This document shows, piece after piece, positions 14,265-23,992 of a stretch of DNA of 64,000 nucleotides. The position numbers and the translations under genes are program-made. Source of the DNA: Candidatus Bathyanammoxibius amoris (GTDB taxonomy: Bacteria > Planctomycetota > Brocadiia > Brocadiales > Bathyanammoxibiaceae); assembly GCA_024451685.1 (NCBI GenBank), contig JAMXCW010000006.1, forward strand, positions 69,218 through 133,217, written 5' to 3'. The number at the start of each line of letters is the position of its first letter. The first letter of the stretch is position 1. The notes under the pieces are model-generated. The model saw nothing but the letters and a program-made list of their open reading frames with translations, was not told where the DNA came from and did no database searches.

Positions 14265-16433
14265 ATGTCGACATTACACAGTGTAATCCTCTTAAGTGTT
14301 GTTATCGCAGGTGGTTTGAACGGCGTTACGCCTCTTTGTGCCGGGGAGCAAGGTCGTCCGGCACCGGTACAACAAGAGGAGAATAGACTCGCCGAATCCG
14401 CCAGCCCCTACCTCAGGAGCGCCCGGTTCCAGGCAATAGACTGGCACGAATACGGCGAAGAGGCCTTCGCACTGGCGAAGAAACTGGACCTGCCCATACT
14501 GCTTGACATAGGTGCCATATGGTGCCACTGGTGCCACGTGATGGACGAGGAGACGTATGAGGACCCGGAGGTGGCCGGGCTGATCAACAAATACTTTGTG
14601 GCAATCAAGGTTGATATGGATGAGCGGCCGGACATAGACCGCTGGTATCAGACCGCCGTGAGTACCATCACCGGACAGGGCGGCTGGCCGCTTACCGCGT
14701 TTCTTACCCCTGACGGCAAGGTCTTTTTCGCCGGCACGTACTTTCCCGCGGATGACCAGTTGGGGCTTACGGGCCTAAAATCCCTGCTCCCCAGGATTGC
14801 GAATTATTACAGGGAACATAAAGGTGAGGTTCTGGCGCAGGCGGAACAACACCATCAGTTCGCCCTTGTGCAAAAGGACGCCGGGTTAAGGACCGGCGAA
14901 CCATCTCCCGGGCTCCTGGATGCCATTGCGGGAAGGATTACCGGGGAATTTGACGGCGATTTCGGCGGGTTTGGTACGGGCGCGAAGTTTCCGAGCGAGA
15001 CAGGGGTGGAGTTTGCCCTCTGGAGGGCCTTTGTTAACGGTGATGCGGGGCTACAAGGGCTGACCCTGAAGACACTCGATGCCATGACGGAAGGAGGTAT
15101 CAGAGACCACATCAGGGGCGGCTTCTTCCGATACACAATGGACAGGGAGTGGCGCGTGCCGCACTTTGAAAAGATGTCCTACGTGAACTCCGGTATGCTA
15201 AGAAATCTCGTCCATGCCTATGCCGCCACGGGCAGTGAAGCCTACAAAGAGGCCGCGGAAGAGACGCTGGACTACATAAACCGTGAGGCGTCTGACAGCA
15301 GGTTCGGCGGGTTTTATGCCTCTCAGGATGCGGACGCCGGCAGGGGGGATGACGGTGATTATTACACGTGGACGGCCGCAGAGGTGGACGCCGCGCTGAC
15401 CTCTCTGGAGGCCGGGGCGATTAAGTATTACTACGGGATAGAGGCGCAGGGAGAGATGCGGCACAACCCCGCCAGGAACGTACTGCGGATATCTGCCACG
15501 CCGGAGGACGTGGCAGGTGAGCTGAACATACCGGTCAAAGAGGTGTATTCTGTCATAGACAATGGCCGCAGGAAATTGTTTGAATCAAGGAATGCCTCCC
15601 CCACGCCGTTTGTTGACAGGAACAAGTACAGTTCTCAGAACGGGATGATGATTTCGGCATATCTGGAGGCATATAAGTTTCTCGGCCGTAAAGATATAAT
15701 GGACGACGCGCTGAAGGCACTGGATTTCTTATTAATGAACTCCTACAGGAGGGGGAGAGGGGTCTTTCACACGTACTATCAGACAGAGGCGCGTGCACCG
15801 GGTTTTCTGGATGATAATATACAGATGTCTATGGCCTGTCTTAACGCCTATGAGGTCACGGGCTACAGGTTCTATCTTGGGGTGGCAGAGGATATCATGG
15901 AATTTTGTCTCGACAATTTCTGGGATAATGAAGGCGGGGGTTTCTTTGACACGGCCCGTGCCCGGGATAATCTCGCGCGTAAGTCGTATGAAGACGTGCC
16001 GACGCCTGCGGCAAATGCGGTGGCTGTAATGGTGTTGGACAGGCTGTATTACATGACGCGCGAGGAGGAATACCGTGAGAGTTCGGAGCGCACACTCAGG
16101 GCCTTCGCCGGGTCTGCCGAGGCATCCGGCCATTTTGCCTCTACCTACGCTCTGGCCCTTGCCTACCACATAAACCCTCCGCCCCACGCGGTTATAATTG
16201 GGAAGATGGACGCCCCGGACACGTTACTGCTTCTGGGATCTGCTCTAGCGGCTTACCGGCCGGGGAAGATAGTCACCCTGCACGACCCCACAGACGTATC
16301 TGAACTGCCCTACCCGGCGAGCAGCGACGGCACGGCGGTGGCCTATGTCTGTATACCGCTCAGTTACTGCGCACCCCCCACGCATGAAGAGGCGCGGGTG
16401 GCGGAGTTATTAAAGACCCTGGGGGTGGAGTAG
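14265..16433 (+). CDS. Secreted DUF255 thioredoxin-domain protein (YyaL/SSP411 family)
   Basis: A 722 aa protein with an N-terminal signal peptide (residues ~1-26), followed by the DUF255 thioredoxin-like domain (about 40-200). The active-site-like motif W-C87-H-W-C90-H is clear, followed by MDEETYEDPEV and DMDERPDIDR, all hallmarks of the family. The rest (220-640) is an (alpha/alpha)6-barrel related to N-acylglucosamine epimerase folds, with GGIRDHIRGGFFRY and HFEKMSY motifs. Biochemical role is unsettled for the family; the signal peptide suggests an extracytoplasmic redox or sugar-related role here. Ribosome site GAGGGGGAG before ATG 14265. Monocistronic by position. Confidence 0.94.
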   Translation: MSTLHSVILLSVVIAGGLNGVTPLCAGEQGRPAPVQQEENRLAESASPYLRSARFQAIDWHEYGEEAFALAKKLDLPILLDIGAIWCHWCHVMDEETYEDPEVAGLINKYFVAIKVDMDERPDIDRWYQTAVSTITGQGGWPLTAFLTPDGKVFFAGTYFPADDQLGLTGLKSLLPRIANYYREHKGEVLAQAEQHHQFALVQKDAGLRTGEPSPGLLDAIAGRITGEFDGDFGGFGTGAKFPSETGVEFALWRAFVNGDAGLQGLTLKTLDAMTEGGIRDHIRGGFFRYTMDREWRVPHFEKMSYVNSGMLRNLVHAYAATGSEAYKEAAEETLDYINREASDSRFGGFYASQDADAGRGDDGDYYTWTAAEVDAALTSLEAGAIKYYYGIEAQGEMRHNPARNVLRISATPEDVAGELNIPVKEVYSVIDNGRRKLFESRNASPTPFVDRNKYSSQNGMMISAYLEAYKFLGRKDIMDDALKALDFLLMNSYRRGRGVFHTYYQTEARAPGFLDDNIQMSMACLNAYEVTGYRFYLGVAEDIMEFCLDNFWDNEGGGFFDTARARDNLARKSYEDVPTPAANAVAVMVLDRLYYMTREEEYRESSERTLRAFAGSAEASGHFASTYALALAYHINPPPHAVIIGKMDAPDTLLLLGSALAAYRPGKIVTLHDPTDVSELPYPASSDGTAVAYVCIPLSYCAPPTHEEARVAELLKTLGVE

Positions 16434-16472
16434 TCTGCCAGCGGCTTGCAATACACCCCGCACGGCTGTAGT

Positions 16473-18833
16473 TTACGCTATATCCACCGTCTTATTTAAC
16501 TGCGGGATGTGGATGCGTCTGGTGCTGGCGATGAATTTTTCCACCATCCGGATAAACGGTTCTATAAGGTCGGGGTCAAACTGCGTCCCCGCCCCCTTGC
16601 GCAGTTCCTCAAAGGCATGTTTAGAGGACAGGCGCTTACGATAGGGCCTCTTGGAGGTCATCGCTGCATATGCATCACAGACGGCCAGCAGCCTTGCGCC
16701 CAGCGGGATAGCCGCCAACTTTAATCCATGAGGATAACCCTCTCCGTTGAACCACTCCTGGTGGTGGAGGATTATGGGCAGTTCTTTTTGCAGGAAGCCT
16801 GTGTCCTTTAGCATCCTCACGCTTTCTTCGGCATGTATCTTTAATCTACCGTATTCTTCTTCCGTGAGCTTGTCTTTCTTTACCAAGATAAAAGACGGCA
16901 TGGCGATTTTGCCTATGTCATGGAGGATGGCGCTGTTTTTTATAACTTCCGTGTCTTCTTTAGAAAGTCCCAGTTCTTCCGCAAACTCTACCACGTAGGC
17001 GGCCACCAGGTATGAGTGTGTAGCGGAGAAACCGTCTTTTGCCTCCAGGGTCTTTATCAGCCCGGTGGCGGCCTCCATGTACGACCTCTTGGCGGTATCG
17101 GCAGTTGACAAGAACCTCTTCCGGTAGTGTTCCGTGGATTTCGCCTCTTCTTTAGAAATGAGCCTTTCCAGGATTATACTTTCACTCCAGGAGACAACCG
17201 TATTCTTCCCCTTTAATTTCCCCTCGTACATGGCCTTGTCAGCATGTTTTATCATATCTTTGCCGGTTTTTATGCTTTCGCCTTCCAGGGACGATATACC
17301 CACGGTCAGTGTAAGCCTGGTGACCAAACCACTTTTCTTGAAGACGTGGCCGGCTGCTTCCTCCCTCAGCTTCTCCGCCACCGCGTAGCCGCCGTCAAGG
17401 CCGGTGCTGGGGAGGATGACGGCAAACTCCTCACCACCGTATCTGTACGCAATATCGGTATCTCTTATAGAGTTTCTTATTAAGTGAGCAAGTTCTTTCA
17501 GGACAAAATCACCAAAGGGATGGCCGTGGGTGTCGTTTATCAGTTTAAAATTGTCAATATCCACCATTAACAGGCACAGGGGAAGGTTGTAACGCCCGGC
17601 CCGCCGGTGCTCTGCGTCTATCATCTCCATAAAGCGCTGATGGTTGTAGAGTCCGGTAAGGCTGTCTATTGCCAGGGCCGCGGCAAGTTTCTTGTTGGCA
17701 TCTTCAAGCGCGGCATGTTCTCTCCGCAAAGATTCGACCATGGTGTTGAGGCTTTCCGACAGCTCGCCGAGCTCATCCTGCGATTTTACCGAGGTGCGTT
17801 CTTCCAGGTCGCCCGCGGCTATTTTCTTTGCCGTTTCTGTCAGAGAGAGTACGGGCTCCGAGACCTTGCGGCCTATAAATACCGATACCACGATTACACC
17901 CAGAGTAATTACCAGCAGGAGGGGCCACAGCCTTCTCTTGACCATTGAGGCCGCTCCATATATCTCCTGCGCGCTCAACTCCAGTATTACCCCCGCGTCC
18001 AGTTCCGGCAGCCATCCCCACGCACCCATTACGTCTTCCCCTTCATTGTTGGCGTAAGGCTGCAGGGAAAAACCCGTCCGGCCGGAGACGCAGGCGCTTA
18101 CTGCCAGCGTGGGTTTCCCCGTCCGGGGGTCAACCGGTTTGTTGCCCACACTTTTAAGGTATGAACCGGCAGGGTCTAGTATGAGGCAGGTTAGTATATT
18201 GCCTTCTTTGTCGATAAGGTAACTGCAACCTTCCCTTTTACCGACTATGTTCGCCAACACCCCTCTTAACTCGCAGAGATCGAGGTGTACGACCACGGTC
18301 CCCACGGCATCCGACCCTGCGAGTACGGGAGTCGTCAAAAAAGGGGCTAGATGCTTGTTGTTCACATTTCCCGGCTTATGCAGGTCCGCCCATCTTACAG
18401 ACGTGCCTTCCCGGACGTCTTCGAGGAGCCGTTTTACGTCTTCCGGTGGACCGGTATCTCCGCCTTTTCCCTCTGAGGCCACGAGCTCGCCCTCTCTGTC
18501 AAAGACATAAATCCCCGATAAACCGAGCTCTTTCAGGTTAAAATGCAGGAACCCGGAGAGTCCTTCCCGGCCCTGTTGCGGTTCCTTAAGGGCCGTGAGG
18601 ACCTGGCGGGAAAGGGCGATGCGCTCCGCATCCTGTGTCTTTTCCTTAATCCACAGGGAGATGACACTGCGGTGACCACTGCCCAGGGTATGGAGGTCCT
18701 GGATGCCCCTGACGTTCAAATCCCTTATAACCCCGGGGCTGTAGATGGCAAAGATTATTGCGACCGGGGCCAGAGACAGCAGGGCGAAAAGCAGCGCAAA
18801 GTGTGTCCTTATGGATTTCTTCATGAAATTCAT
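16473..18833 (-). CDS. Membrane receptor with HAMP, GGDEF and HD-GYP domains
   Basis: A 786 aa c-di-GMP enzyme. Order: TM helix (13-32), periplasmic double-Cache-like sensor (~35-300), TM helix (~303-325), HAMP (~326-378), coiled coil, GGDEF (~390-560; RYGGEEFAV active site, so diguanylate cyclase activity is plausible) and HD-GYP (~590-780; HDIGK metal ligands and HHQEWFNGEGYPHGL, the GYP loop intact). Both halves look catalytically competent, so it may make or degrade c-di-GMP depending on signal. It ends 40 bp from the convergent DUF255 gene. Start at ATG 18833, with an in-frame ATG three codons later. No partner gene in an operon. Confidence 0.94.
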   Translation of the reverse strand: MNFMKKSIRTHFALLFALLSLAPVAIIFAIYSPGVIRDLNVRGIQDLHTLGSGHRSVISLWIKEKTQDAERIALSRQVLTALKEPQQGREGLSGFLHFNLKELGLSGIYVFDREGELVASEGKGGDTGPPEDVKRLLEDVREGTSVRWADLHKPGNVNNKHLAPFLTTPVLAGSDAVGTVVVHLDLCELRGVLANIVGKREGCSYLIDKEGNILTCLILDPAGSYLKSVGNKPVDPRTGKPTLAVSACVSGRTGFSLQPYANNEGEDVMGAWGWLPELDAGVILELSAQEIYGAASMVKRRLWPLLLVITLGVIVVSVFIGRKVSEPVLSLTETAKKIAAGDLEERTSVKSQDELGELSESLNTMVESLRREHAALEDANKKLAAALAIDSLTGLYNHQRFMEMIDAEHRRAGRYNLPLCLLMVDIDNFKLINDTHGHPFGDFVLKELAHLIRNSIRDTDIAYRYGGEEFAVILPSTGLDGGYAVAEKLREEAAGHVFKKSGLVTRLTLTVGISSLEGESIKTGKDMIKHADKAMYEGKLKGKNTVVSWSESIILERLISKEEAKSTEHYRKRFLSTADTAKRSYMEAATGLIKTLEAKDGFSATHSYLVAAYVVEFAEELGLSKEDTEVIKNSAILHDIGKIAMPSFILVKKDKLTEEEYGRLKIHAEESVRMLKDTGFLQKELPIILHHQEWFNGEGYPHGLKLAAIPLGARLLAVCDAYAAMTSKRPYRKRLSSKHAFEELRKGAGTQFDPDLIEPFIRMVEKFIASTRRIHIPQLNKTVDIA

Positions 18834-19114
18834 TATACTACGTATTCTGTTTCAGCACACTCTGTTAAAATTGTGGCGGAGGCGGCGCTTATACTTCTGG
18901 CGTCCAGGCTCGGGCCTTTCGTAAGGTCGGGGCCGCAGGAATAAGTCCCCGTTGAGGACTCAGGCCGCCATGTTGACCCGGCAAAAAAGGTGTCGTTGGG
19001 AACCGGGTTTCACGTAGAATTGCGGGGCCGTGTGATATATAATACCGTACATTCATTTGTGAGACGTTCCGGCGTGACGTATGGTAAACTGCCTGAGGGG
19101 GAAAGGTAATCGTT

Positions 19115-19669
19115 ATGCACTCGGACATTAACGAGCCAGGCGCAAAGATTGAAGAAAATCCCAGCCTCAAGGCCATTGTGGACCTGGTGGCATACAAGAT
19201 ATCCAAAAGCAAGGGGAGTAAGGGCCGGGAGGCCAATTTCCAGGAGGCCGAAGCCGCTTTAAAGGAATATATAGCAGACCATTTCAAAAATCCGGAGGAT
19301 TTTCTGGCCAAGGTCTCCCGGCTTTCTGGAGACACAAAAGGGCTCCAGGAGATTGCGGAGGCAACCTACAGATACCATTACCGGATGAAAGAACTTACAT
19401 TTGAGACGGTAAGAGGTAAAATAGAAAAGGACGAGGACATTGCGCTGAAGACTATTGCGGATTTGATAGCCTATAAAATATATCAGAGCCCGGACGACAA
19501 AGGCCCTGAGGTAAATTTGATAACGGCAGAGACCTTTGTGGCGGAATATGTCTCTGAGAATTTCATCAGTATTGATGATTTCGACAGGAGGCTTAAGGAG
19601 CTGGGCCATGACGTCAGTGCGTTAAGGTCTTTTGCTGACGATATTTACGAGCATTTCCATAAACACTAA
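19115..19669 (+). CDS. Tandem-repeat helical protein of unknown function
   Basis: A 184 aa soluble, acidic, helical protein I do not recognise. Two copies of a ~75-residue unit follow each other: LKAIVDLVAYKISKSKGS...AEAALKEYIADHF...FLAKVSRL...LQEIAEATYRYHY (residues ~15-90) and LKTIADLIAYKIYQSPDD...AETFVAEYVSENF...FDRRLKEL...LRSFADDIYEHFH (~108-182). No signal peptide or membrane segment. Good ribosome site (GGGGGAAAGG). It ends 33 bp before the FHA-protease gene, so it is likely co-transcribed and may be a partner, adaptor or substrate of that protease; this is inference. Confidence 0.8.
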   Translation: MHSDINEPGAKIEENPSLKAIVDLVAYKISKSKGSKGREANFQEAEAALKEYIADHFKNPEDFLAKVSRLSGDTKGLQEIAEATYRYHYRMKELTFETVRGKIEKDEDIALKTIADLIAYKIYQSPDDKGPEVNLITAETFVAEYVSENFISIDDFDRRLKELGHDVSALRSFADDIYEHFHKH

Positions 19670-19702
19670 CCCCGTTGATGCGTTTTCTGATGGGGGTATA
19701 CA

Positions 19703-21151
19703 ATGAAGATAGTGTTTGTTCATCTCTCAGGCAGTAAGAGAGGCAGTACAGAGGTCTTCACCGAAGCTAGGCTGAATGTCGGCACAGACCCCGGAAACGA
19801 GCTGTGCTTCGACCCCTCCATTGACCGACACGCCGCACCCTTCCACGCCGAAATAGTAGAGCAGAAAGACGGTAAGTACCTGTTGAGGAGCAGGGCAGCC
19901 GGCATCTCCATAAACAATCAGCGGGTGGAGGAGGTTATACTCCACGACGGCGATATGATTGAATTTGGTGAGGGGGGCCCTAAGGTGTGCTTCAGGGCAA
20001 AAAGCGAAGAGGGGCCGGTGGGCAAGCCCTTCCGGGAAATGCTGGAGGACTCCGTCGCCATGGCCAGAGAGGAGCATCAGGGAGGACTCATTACTACCGG
20101 GTCCTTCTTAAGAGAACTACTGTGGGAGGCGTTTACGCAGTCTTCCCTGCGCTTCCGCATGGCGCTTGGATTTGGAGTACTGGTCGCCCTTGTACTATGG
20201 TCGATTATATTTTACAGCTCACTCTCACAGCGAAAGCTTGAGAAAGAGGTAACACACCGCCTGGAGAAAACCGCCGAGAGGATAGAGACACTGGAGGCCA
20301 GAGACGCTGTCGCCGAGATGATAATAAGGAACTTCAGCGGCGGCGTGTGTCTGATACAGGGCGTCTACGGTTTTCAAACAGATAAGTCCGTAGGCCCGTT
20401 AAACGTCCCCTACGAGTATACCGGCTCAGGTTTCTTGATTGGTATGGACGGTAAGATTCTGACCAATAAGCATATAGCCATACCCTGGTGGAGACGGCCC
20501 GGGCGGTACGGACCGGTGGAGATGGGTTTCACGCCAGAGTTCAAGGAGTTCAGGGCGTTTTTCCCGGGCATTGAGAAATCATTCCCCATTAAGGTGGAAA
20601 GGGTTTCAGAAAGAATGGACCTGGCTATAGTCAGTATCGACCACGGCGATAAAAAACTCCCAATACTGGAGCTGGACACCAACAGGGACATCGTTGTGGG
20701 CGAACCGGTAGTCGTTATAGGTTACCCTGCCGGGATAAGCGCCATTCTTGCCAGAGTCGAGAAGTCCGTAATGGATGAATTGGTTTATACCCTGGGGCTC
20801 GATTTCCTGGAGCTGGCCGATGAACTCTCAAGACGCCATCTGGTAAGGCCACTTGCCACGCAGGGACACATAACAGGCGTGCTGGAGGACAAGGTTGTGT
20901 TTGACGCCCAGACGACTATCGGTGGAAGTGGAGGGCCGGTTATTGACCGTAACGGCAAGGTGATAGCCATTACCTACGGCATCTTCACCGGCTTTACCGG
21001 CTCAAACCTTGCCATCCCTGCCAAACACGTAGCGGAACTCTTTGAAACTCCCGCGCAGACAGAGACAAAAGAGCGACCGGAGATGAAAGAACAGACAGAA
21101 GTAAACACAAAGGCTGAACTTGAAAGGCAGACAAAGATAACGGGCAGGTAA
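19703..21151 (+). CDS. FHA domain - transmembrane - trypsin-like serine protease fusion
   Basis: A 482 aa single-pass protein. Residues 1-100 are a forkhead-associated (FHA) domain (LNVGTDPGNELCFD, then a histidine in the HAEI strand, NNQRVEEVILHDGD), a phosphothreonine-peptide reader in the cytosol. A TM helix lies at 151-172, then a short coiled coil, then an S1C-type trypsin-like domain (210-450) with catalytic His257 (LTNKHIA), Asp306 (RMDLAIV) and Ser409 (IGGSGGPV). A PDZ domain, usual in HtrA, is missing; the C-terminus is a Lys/Glu/Thr-rich tail. It would couple cytosolic phosphoprotein binding to proteolysis across the membrane. The upstream gene at 19115 is probably in the same operon. 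Confidence 0.92.
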   Translation: MKIVFVHLSGSKRGSTEVFTEARLNVGTDPGNELCFDPSIDRHAAPFHAEIVEQKDGKYLLRSRAAGISINNQRVEEVILHDGDMIEFGEGGPKVCFRAKSEEGPVGKPFREMLEDSVAMAREEHQGGLITTGSFLRELLWEAFTQSSLRFRMALGFGVLVALVLWSIIFYSSLSQRKLEKEVTHRLEKTAERIETLEARDAVAEMIIRNFSGGVCLIQGVYGFQTDKSVGPLNVPYEYTGSGFLIGMDGKILTNKHIAIPWWRRPGRYGPVEMGFTPEFKEFRAFFPGIEKSFPIKVERVSERMDLAIVSIDHGDKKLPILELDTNRDIVVGEPVVVIGYPAGISAILARVEKSVMDELVYTLGLDFLELADELSRRHLVRPLATQGHITGVLEDKVVFDAQTTIGGSGGPVIDRNGKVIAITYGIFTGFTGSNLAIPAKHVAELFETPAQTETKERPEMKEQTEVNTKAELERQTKITGR

Positions 21152-21167
21152 ATCATCCTGACACAGT

Positions 21168-21203
21168 CCCGCGGGAACGTCCCCTCAGGGCCCTCAGGGC
21201 CCT
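21168..21203. terminator. GC-rich palindromes between convergent genes
   Basis: CCCGCGGG (21168-21175) and a tandem CAGGGCCCT (about 21186-21203) form self-complementary stems in the 85-bp gap between two convergent genes. There is no T-run, so a bidirectional terminator role is only likely by position. Confidence 0.35.
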
Positions 21204-21236
21204 CCGCCACCGTCACCTGAGGCACTCACTCCCCGG

Positions 21237-21707
21237 CTATCTGGGAGGCGGCAGTTCGGGAACATCTTGAATGATTATAGTAACCTCACCTTGCCAGGCA
21301 CACGTCTCACAGTTTAATTCATGCCCGGAGTACGTCCCTACCAGTCTACCCTCGCCCGCAATCTGTACGGTTATGTCCGTGAGGACACGACAATTTTCAT
21401 TGTAAAATCCGTACACCGCCGCGCTGACGATGGAGCCACTGACCCTGCCGGTAAACATGTTAGTGGCCCTGCCGTCTGTCCACGTGCCAGAGAGTGTGTC
21501 TCCCTGTTGCAATACATTGAAGACAAATTCCCCCTCCTTCGGCCCGTTCTCGGCCTCGTCCTGGCAGCCGGCCTCAACACCCTTAAAGTGCATCTTCCAC
21601 AACCCTGAGAGGTCTTGATTCTTCTGGACCTGCTGAGCCTGTGAGATGTGCACAACAAACATCAGGAACACACAGATAAACGGCACCGTCCTTTTTAGAA
21701 ATCTCAT
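21237..21707 (-). CDS. Small secreted protein of unknown function
   Basis: A 156 aa protein with a signal peptide (residues ~1-24, ending QAQQ). The mature part is predicted beta-rich, with repeated GTWTDGR, GRVSGS, GTYSGHEL patterns like a small beta-barrel, and four cysteines (in EAGCQDE, NENCRV and NCETC) that may form disulfides. Ribosome site GAGAGGG. It starts 28 bp after the metal ATPase gene and on the same strand, so it may belong to the arsR-type regulated unit and bind or sense metal, but nothing in its sequence proves that. Confidence 0.75.
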   Translation of the reverse strand: MRFLKRTVPFICVFLMFVVHISQAQQVQKNQDLSGLWKMHFKGVEAGCQDEAENGPKEGEFVFNVLQQGDTLSGTWTDGRATNMFTGRVSGSIVSAAVYGFYNENCRVLTDITVQIAGEGRLVGTYSGHELNCETCAWQGEVTIIIQDVPELPPPR

Positions 21708-21735
21708 ATTAATCCCTCTCCTAAAACGTCTGCCT

Positions 21736-23868
21736 TCACCGATAATTATACCTCAACAGCCTGAGGCCGTTAAATATTACCAGGAGCGAGGCGCCCATGT
21801 CGGCCCCCACCGCCATCCACAGCGTTGTCCAGCCGGGGATTATAAGGCCGAGGAACACGGCCTTTATTATGAGGGCGAAGGCGATGTTTTCCTTAATGAC
21901 CCCCAGCGTGCGGCGGCTCAGACCGAAGGCGAACGGCAGCTTCGAGAGGTCGTCAGACATAAGCGCGATGTCCGCCGTCTCCAGGGCGGTGTCGGTTCCT
22001 GCCGTGCCCATTGCAATACCCAGTGTTGCCGCCGCCATGGCCGGCGCGTCATTCACCCCGTCTCCCACCATGGCCGTCTTGCCGTATTTCTTTATACACT
22101 CCCTTACCGCCGTTACCTTGTCCTCCGGCATGAGTTCCGCAAAGTATTCATCAACGGCGAGTCTCCCGGCGATAACCTTCGCCGTGCCGTTGTTATCTCC
22201 GGTAAGCATCAGAATCTTATTTATGCCGTTTTGTTTCAGCTCCGGCAGCGCCTTTATGCCGGACTTACGCACCTCGTCCGCTACCGTGATTATACCCAGC
22301 AGGCCGCCGGCCTCTCCTACGAGCATAACCGTCTTACCCTGTGTCTGGAGTCCTGAGAGCTTGGATTCTACGTGCGATATGGGCGTTCCCAGGTCCCTGA
22401 AGAGTTTCATGTTTCCTATGTAATACCTCTTTCCTTCTATGTCTGCGAAGGCGCCCTTTCCGGGGATGGCCTGAAAGACGGTCGGCTCCATGAGTTTTAT
22501 GTCACCCCTCCTCGCCGTCCGGACTATGGCGCTGCCGAGGTGGTGTTCACTCCTTAATTCAATCGATGCGGCTATACTGAGGAGCCTGTCCCGGGATATT
22601 GAGTCTGCTGCCAGAGGGAGCACGTCGATTACCTCCGGGATACCCCTTGTGAGCGTACCCGTCTTGTCAAAGGCGATTGCCTTTATTTGGCCCGCTTCTT
22701 CCAGATGCATGCCTCCCTTTATGAGGACACCGTTTCTTGCCGCGCAGGTAATCCCTGAGAGCAGGCTCACGGGCGTGGCTATGACGAGCGCGCAGGGACA
22801 GGATATAACCAACAGCACCAGCCCCTTATAGACCCAGGGTGAAAAGGCGGTCCCCATAACGAGGGGCGGAACGGTTGCCACCAGTATCGCGAGGGTTATT
22901 ACCGTCGGGGTGTATACACGCACAAATTTCTCCACAAAACTCTGGAACGGCGCCCTCTGTGACTGGCACTCCTCAACCAGGTGGGCTATGTGGGCAAGTG
23001 TCGTATCCTTCGCGAGGTGGTTTACACGGAACTCCAGGGCGCCGTCTTTGTTGATCGTGCCGGCAAAGACTTCCTGCCCCAGATACTTCTTTACGGGCGT
23101 TGACTCACCGGTGATAGGGGCCTGGTTCACGTAGGAATAGCCATCCGTGACTATACCGTCTAGCGGAATCCTTTCCGAGGGCTTTACCAGCACGATGTCC
23201 CCCAGCCATACATCCTCCACGGGCAGGACGACCTCCTCTCCGTTCCTCTTCACCAGCGCCTCACGCGGGGACAGGTCCATAAGTGAATGGATGGCGTTTC
23301 TTGCCCTGTCGAGGCTGCGCGATTCGAGTAACTGGGCCAGCGAGAACAGGAAGACCACCATCGCGCCCTCGCTCCACTCACCTATGGCCGCGGCGCCAAT
23401 GACCGCGACGGTCATGAGAAAGTTGATGTCGAGGTCAAGCTCCCGGGCCGCCCTTAACCCCTTTATTGCTATACGCGGCCCGCCGGTGAGCATGGCGCAC
23501 ATATATAACGGTATGGTTATGTTTGCGGTAAAGCCCTCAAGAGACAGTACCAGCCCCGATACCACAAAGAGCCCGGAGAGTCCCGTGAGCGCCAGTTGCC
23601 GCCTCTTGTCGCGGTCGCTTGCTTTTTTCTGGTCAGCCTGGTCAGCGGGCGCGCCGACCGGGCTGGCACTCATACCGGTCTCTTTTATCGCATTTATGAT
23701 GTCGTCCCTGCTCAGGTGCCGTTCGTCGTAACTGACCCTCAATTCCTTGGACAGCAGGAAGGTGTCAAGACTGCTCACCCCCTTCAGGCCCCCGAACTTC
23801 TTCTTCAGCAGCTTGGCCTCTTCGGGACAGTCCATTTCAGGGATTTTCAGTGAAAGCGTTTTTTCCAT
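21736..23868 (-). CDS. zntA: Heavy-metal P-type ATPase (Zn/Cd/Pb exporter type)
   Basis: A 710 aa P1B-ATPase. An N-terminal HMA-like domain (residues 1-75) has MDCPEEAKLL, a single-Cys variant of the usual CxxC. The transport motif SCPCALV lies in a TM helix, the typical mark of the Cu/Zn group; phosphorylation site DKTGTLT, the HP-motif region (ELRSEHHLGSAI) and the hinge VGDGVNDAPAM are intact. The DxG-like MAVGADMGASL near the C-terminus (MWMAVGAD) and the association with an SmtB/ArsR regulator point to the Zn2+/Cd2+/Pb2+ group (P1B-2) rather than copper. Exports metal across the inner membrane. The operon: regulator (23993-24379), this gene, a small secreted protein. Confidence 0.92.
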   Translation of the reverse strand: MEKTLSLKIPEMDCPEEAKLLKKKFGGLKGVSSLDTFLLSKELRVSYDERHLSRDDIINAIKETGMSASPVGAPADQADQKKASDRDKRRQLALTGLSGLFVVSGLVLSLEGFTANITIPLYMCAMLTGGPRIAIKGLRAARELDLDINFLMTVAVIGAAAIGEWSEGAMVVFLFSLAQLLESRSLDRARNAIHSLMDLSPREALVKRNGEEVVLPVEDVWLGDIVLVKPSERIPLDGIVTDGYSYVNQAPITGESTPVKKYLGQEVFAGTINKDGALEFRVNHLAKDTTLAHIAHLVEECQSQRAPFQSFVEKFVRVYTPTVITLAILVATVPPLVMGTAFSPWVYKGLVLLVISCPCALVIATPVSLLSGITCAARNGVLIKGGMHLEEAGQIKAIAFDKTGTLTRGIPEVIDVLPLAADSISRDRLLSIAASIELRSEHHLGSAIVRTARRGDIKLMEPTVFQAIPGKGAFADIEGKRYYIGNMKLFRDLGTPISHVESKLSGLQTQGKTVMLVGEAGGLLGIITVADEVRKSGIKALPELKQNGINKILMLTGDNNGTAKVIAGRLAVDEYFAELMPEDKVTAVRECIKKYGKTAMVGDGVNDAPAMAAATLGIAMGTAGTDTALETADIALMSDDLSKLPFAFGLSRRTLGVIKENIAFALIIKAVFLGLIIPGWTTLWMAVGADMGASLLVIFNGLRLLRYNYR

Positions 23869-23992
23869 ATAACCCTTCTACTCGTTGAACGCGGCAGTCC
23901 GCCGGAGGTGGATCTGACCTTCGGCACGACCCGCCGGTTTGTTTGGAGGGAAATCTGCCTTTGGCGAACTTTAACCCTGCGATACTACTTTC

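Noticed and set aside
21736-23868. Copper ATPase assignment
   Set aside because: The SCPC motif is shared by Cu and Zn pumps, but the SmtB-type regulator and C-terminal MAVGAD segment favour the Zn/Cd/Pb group.
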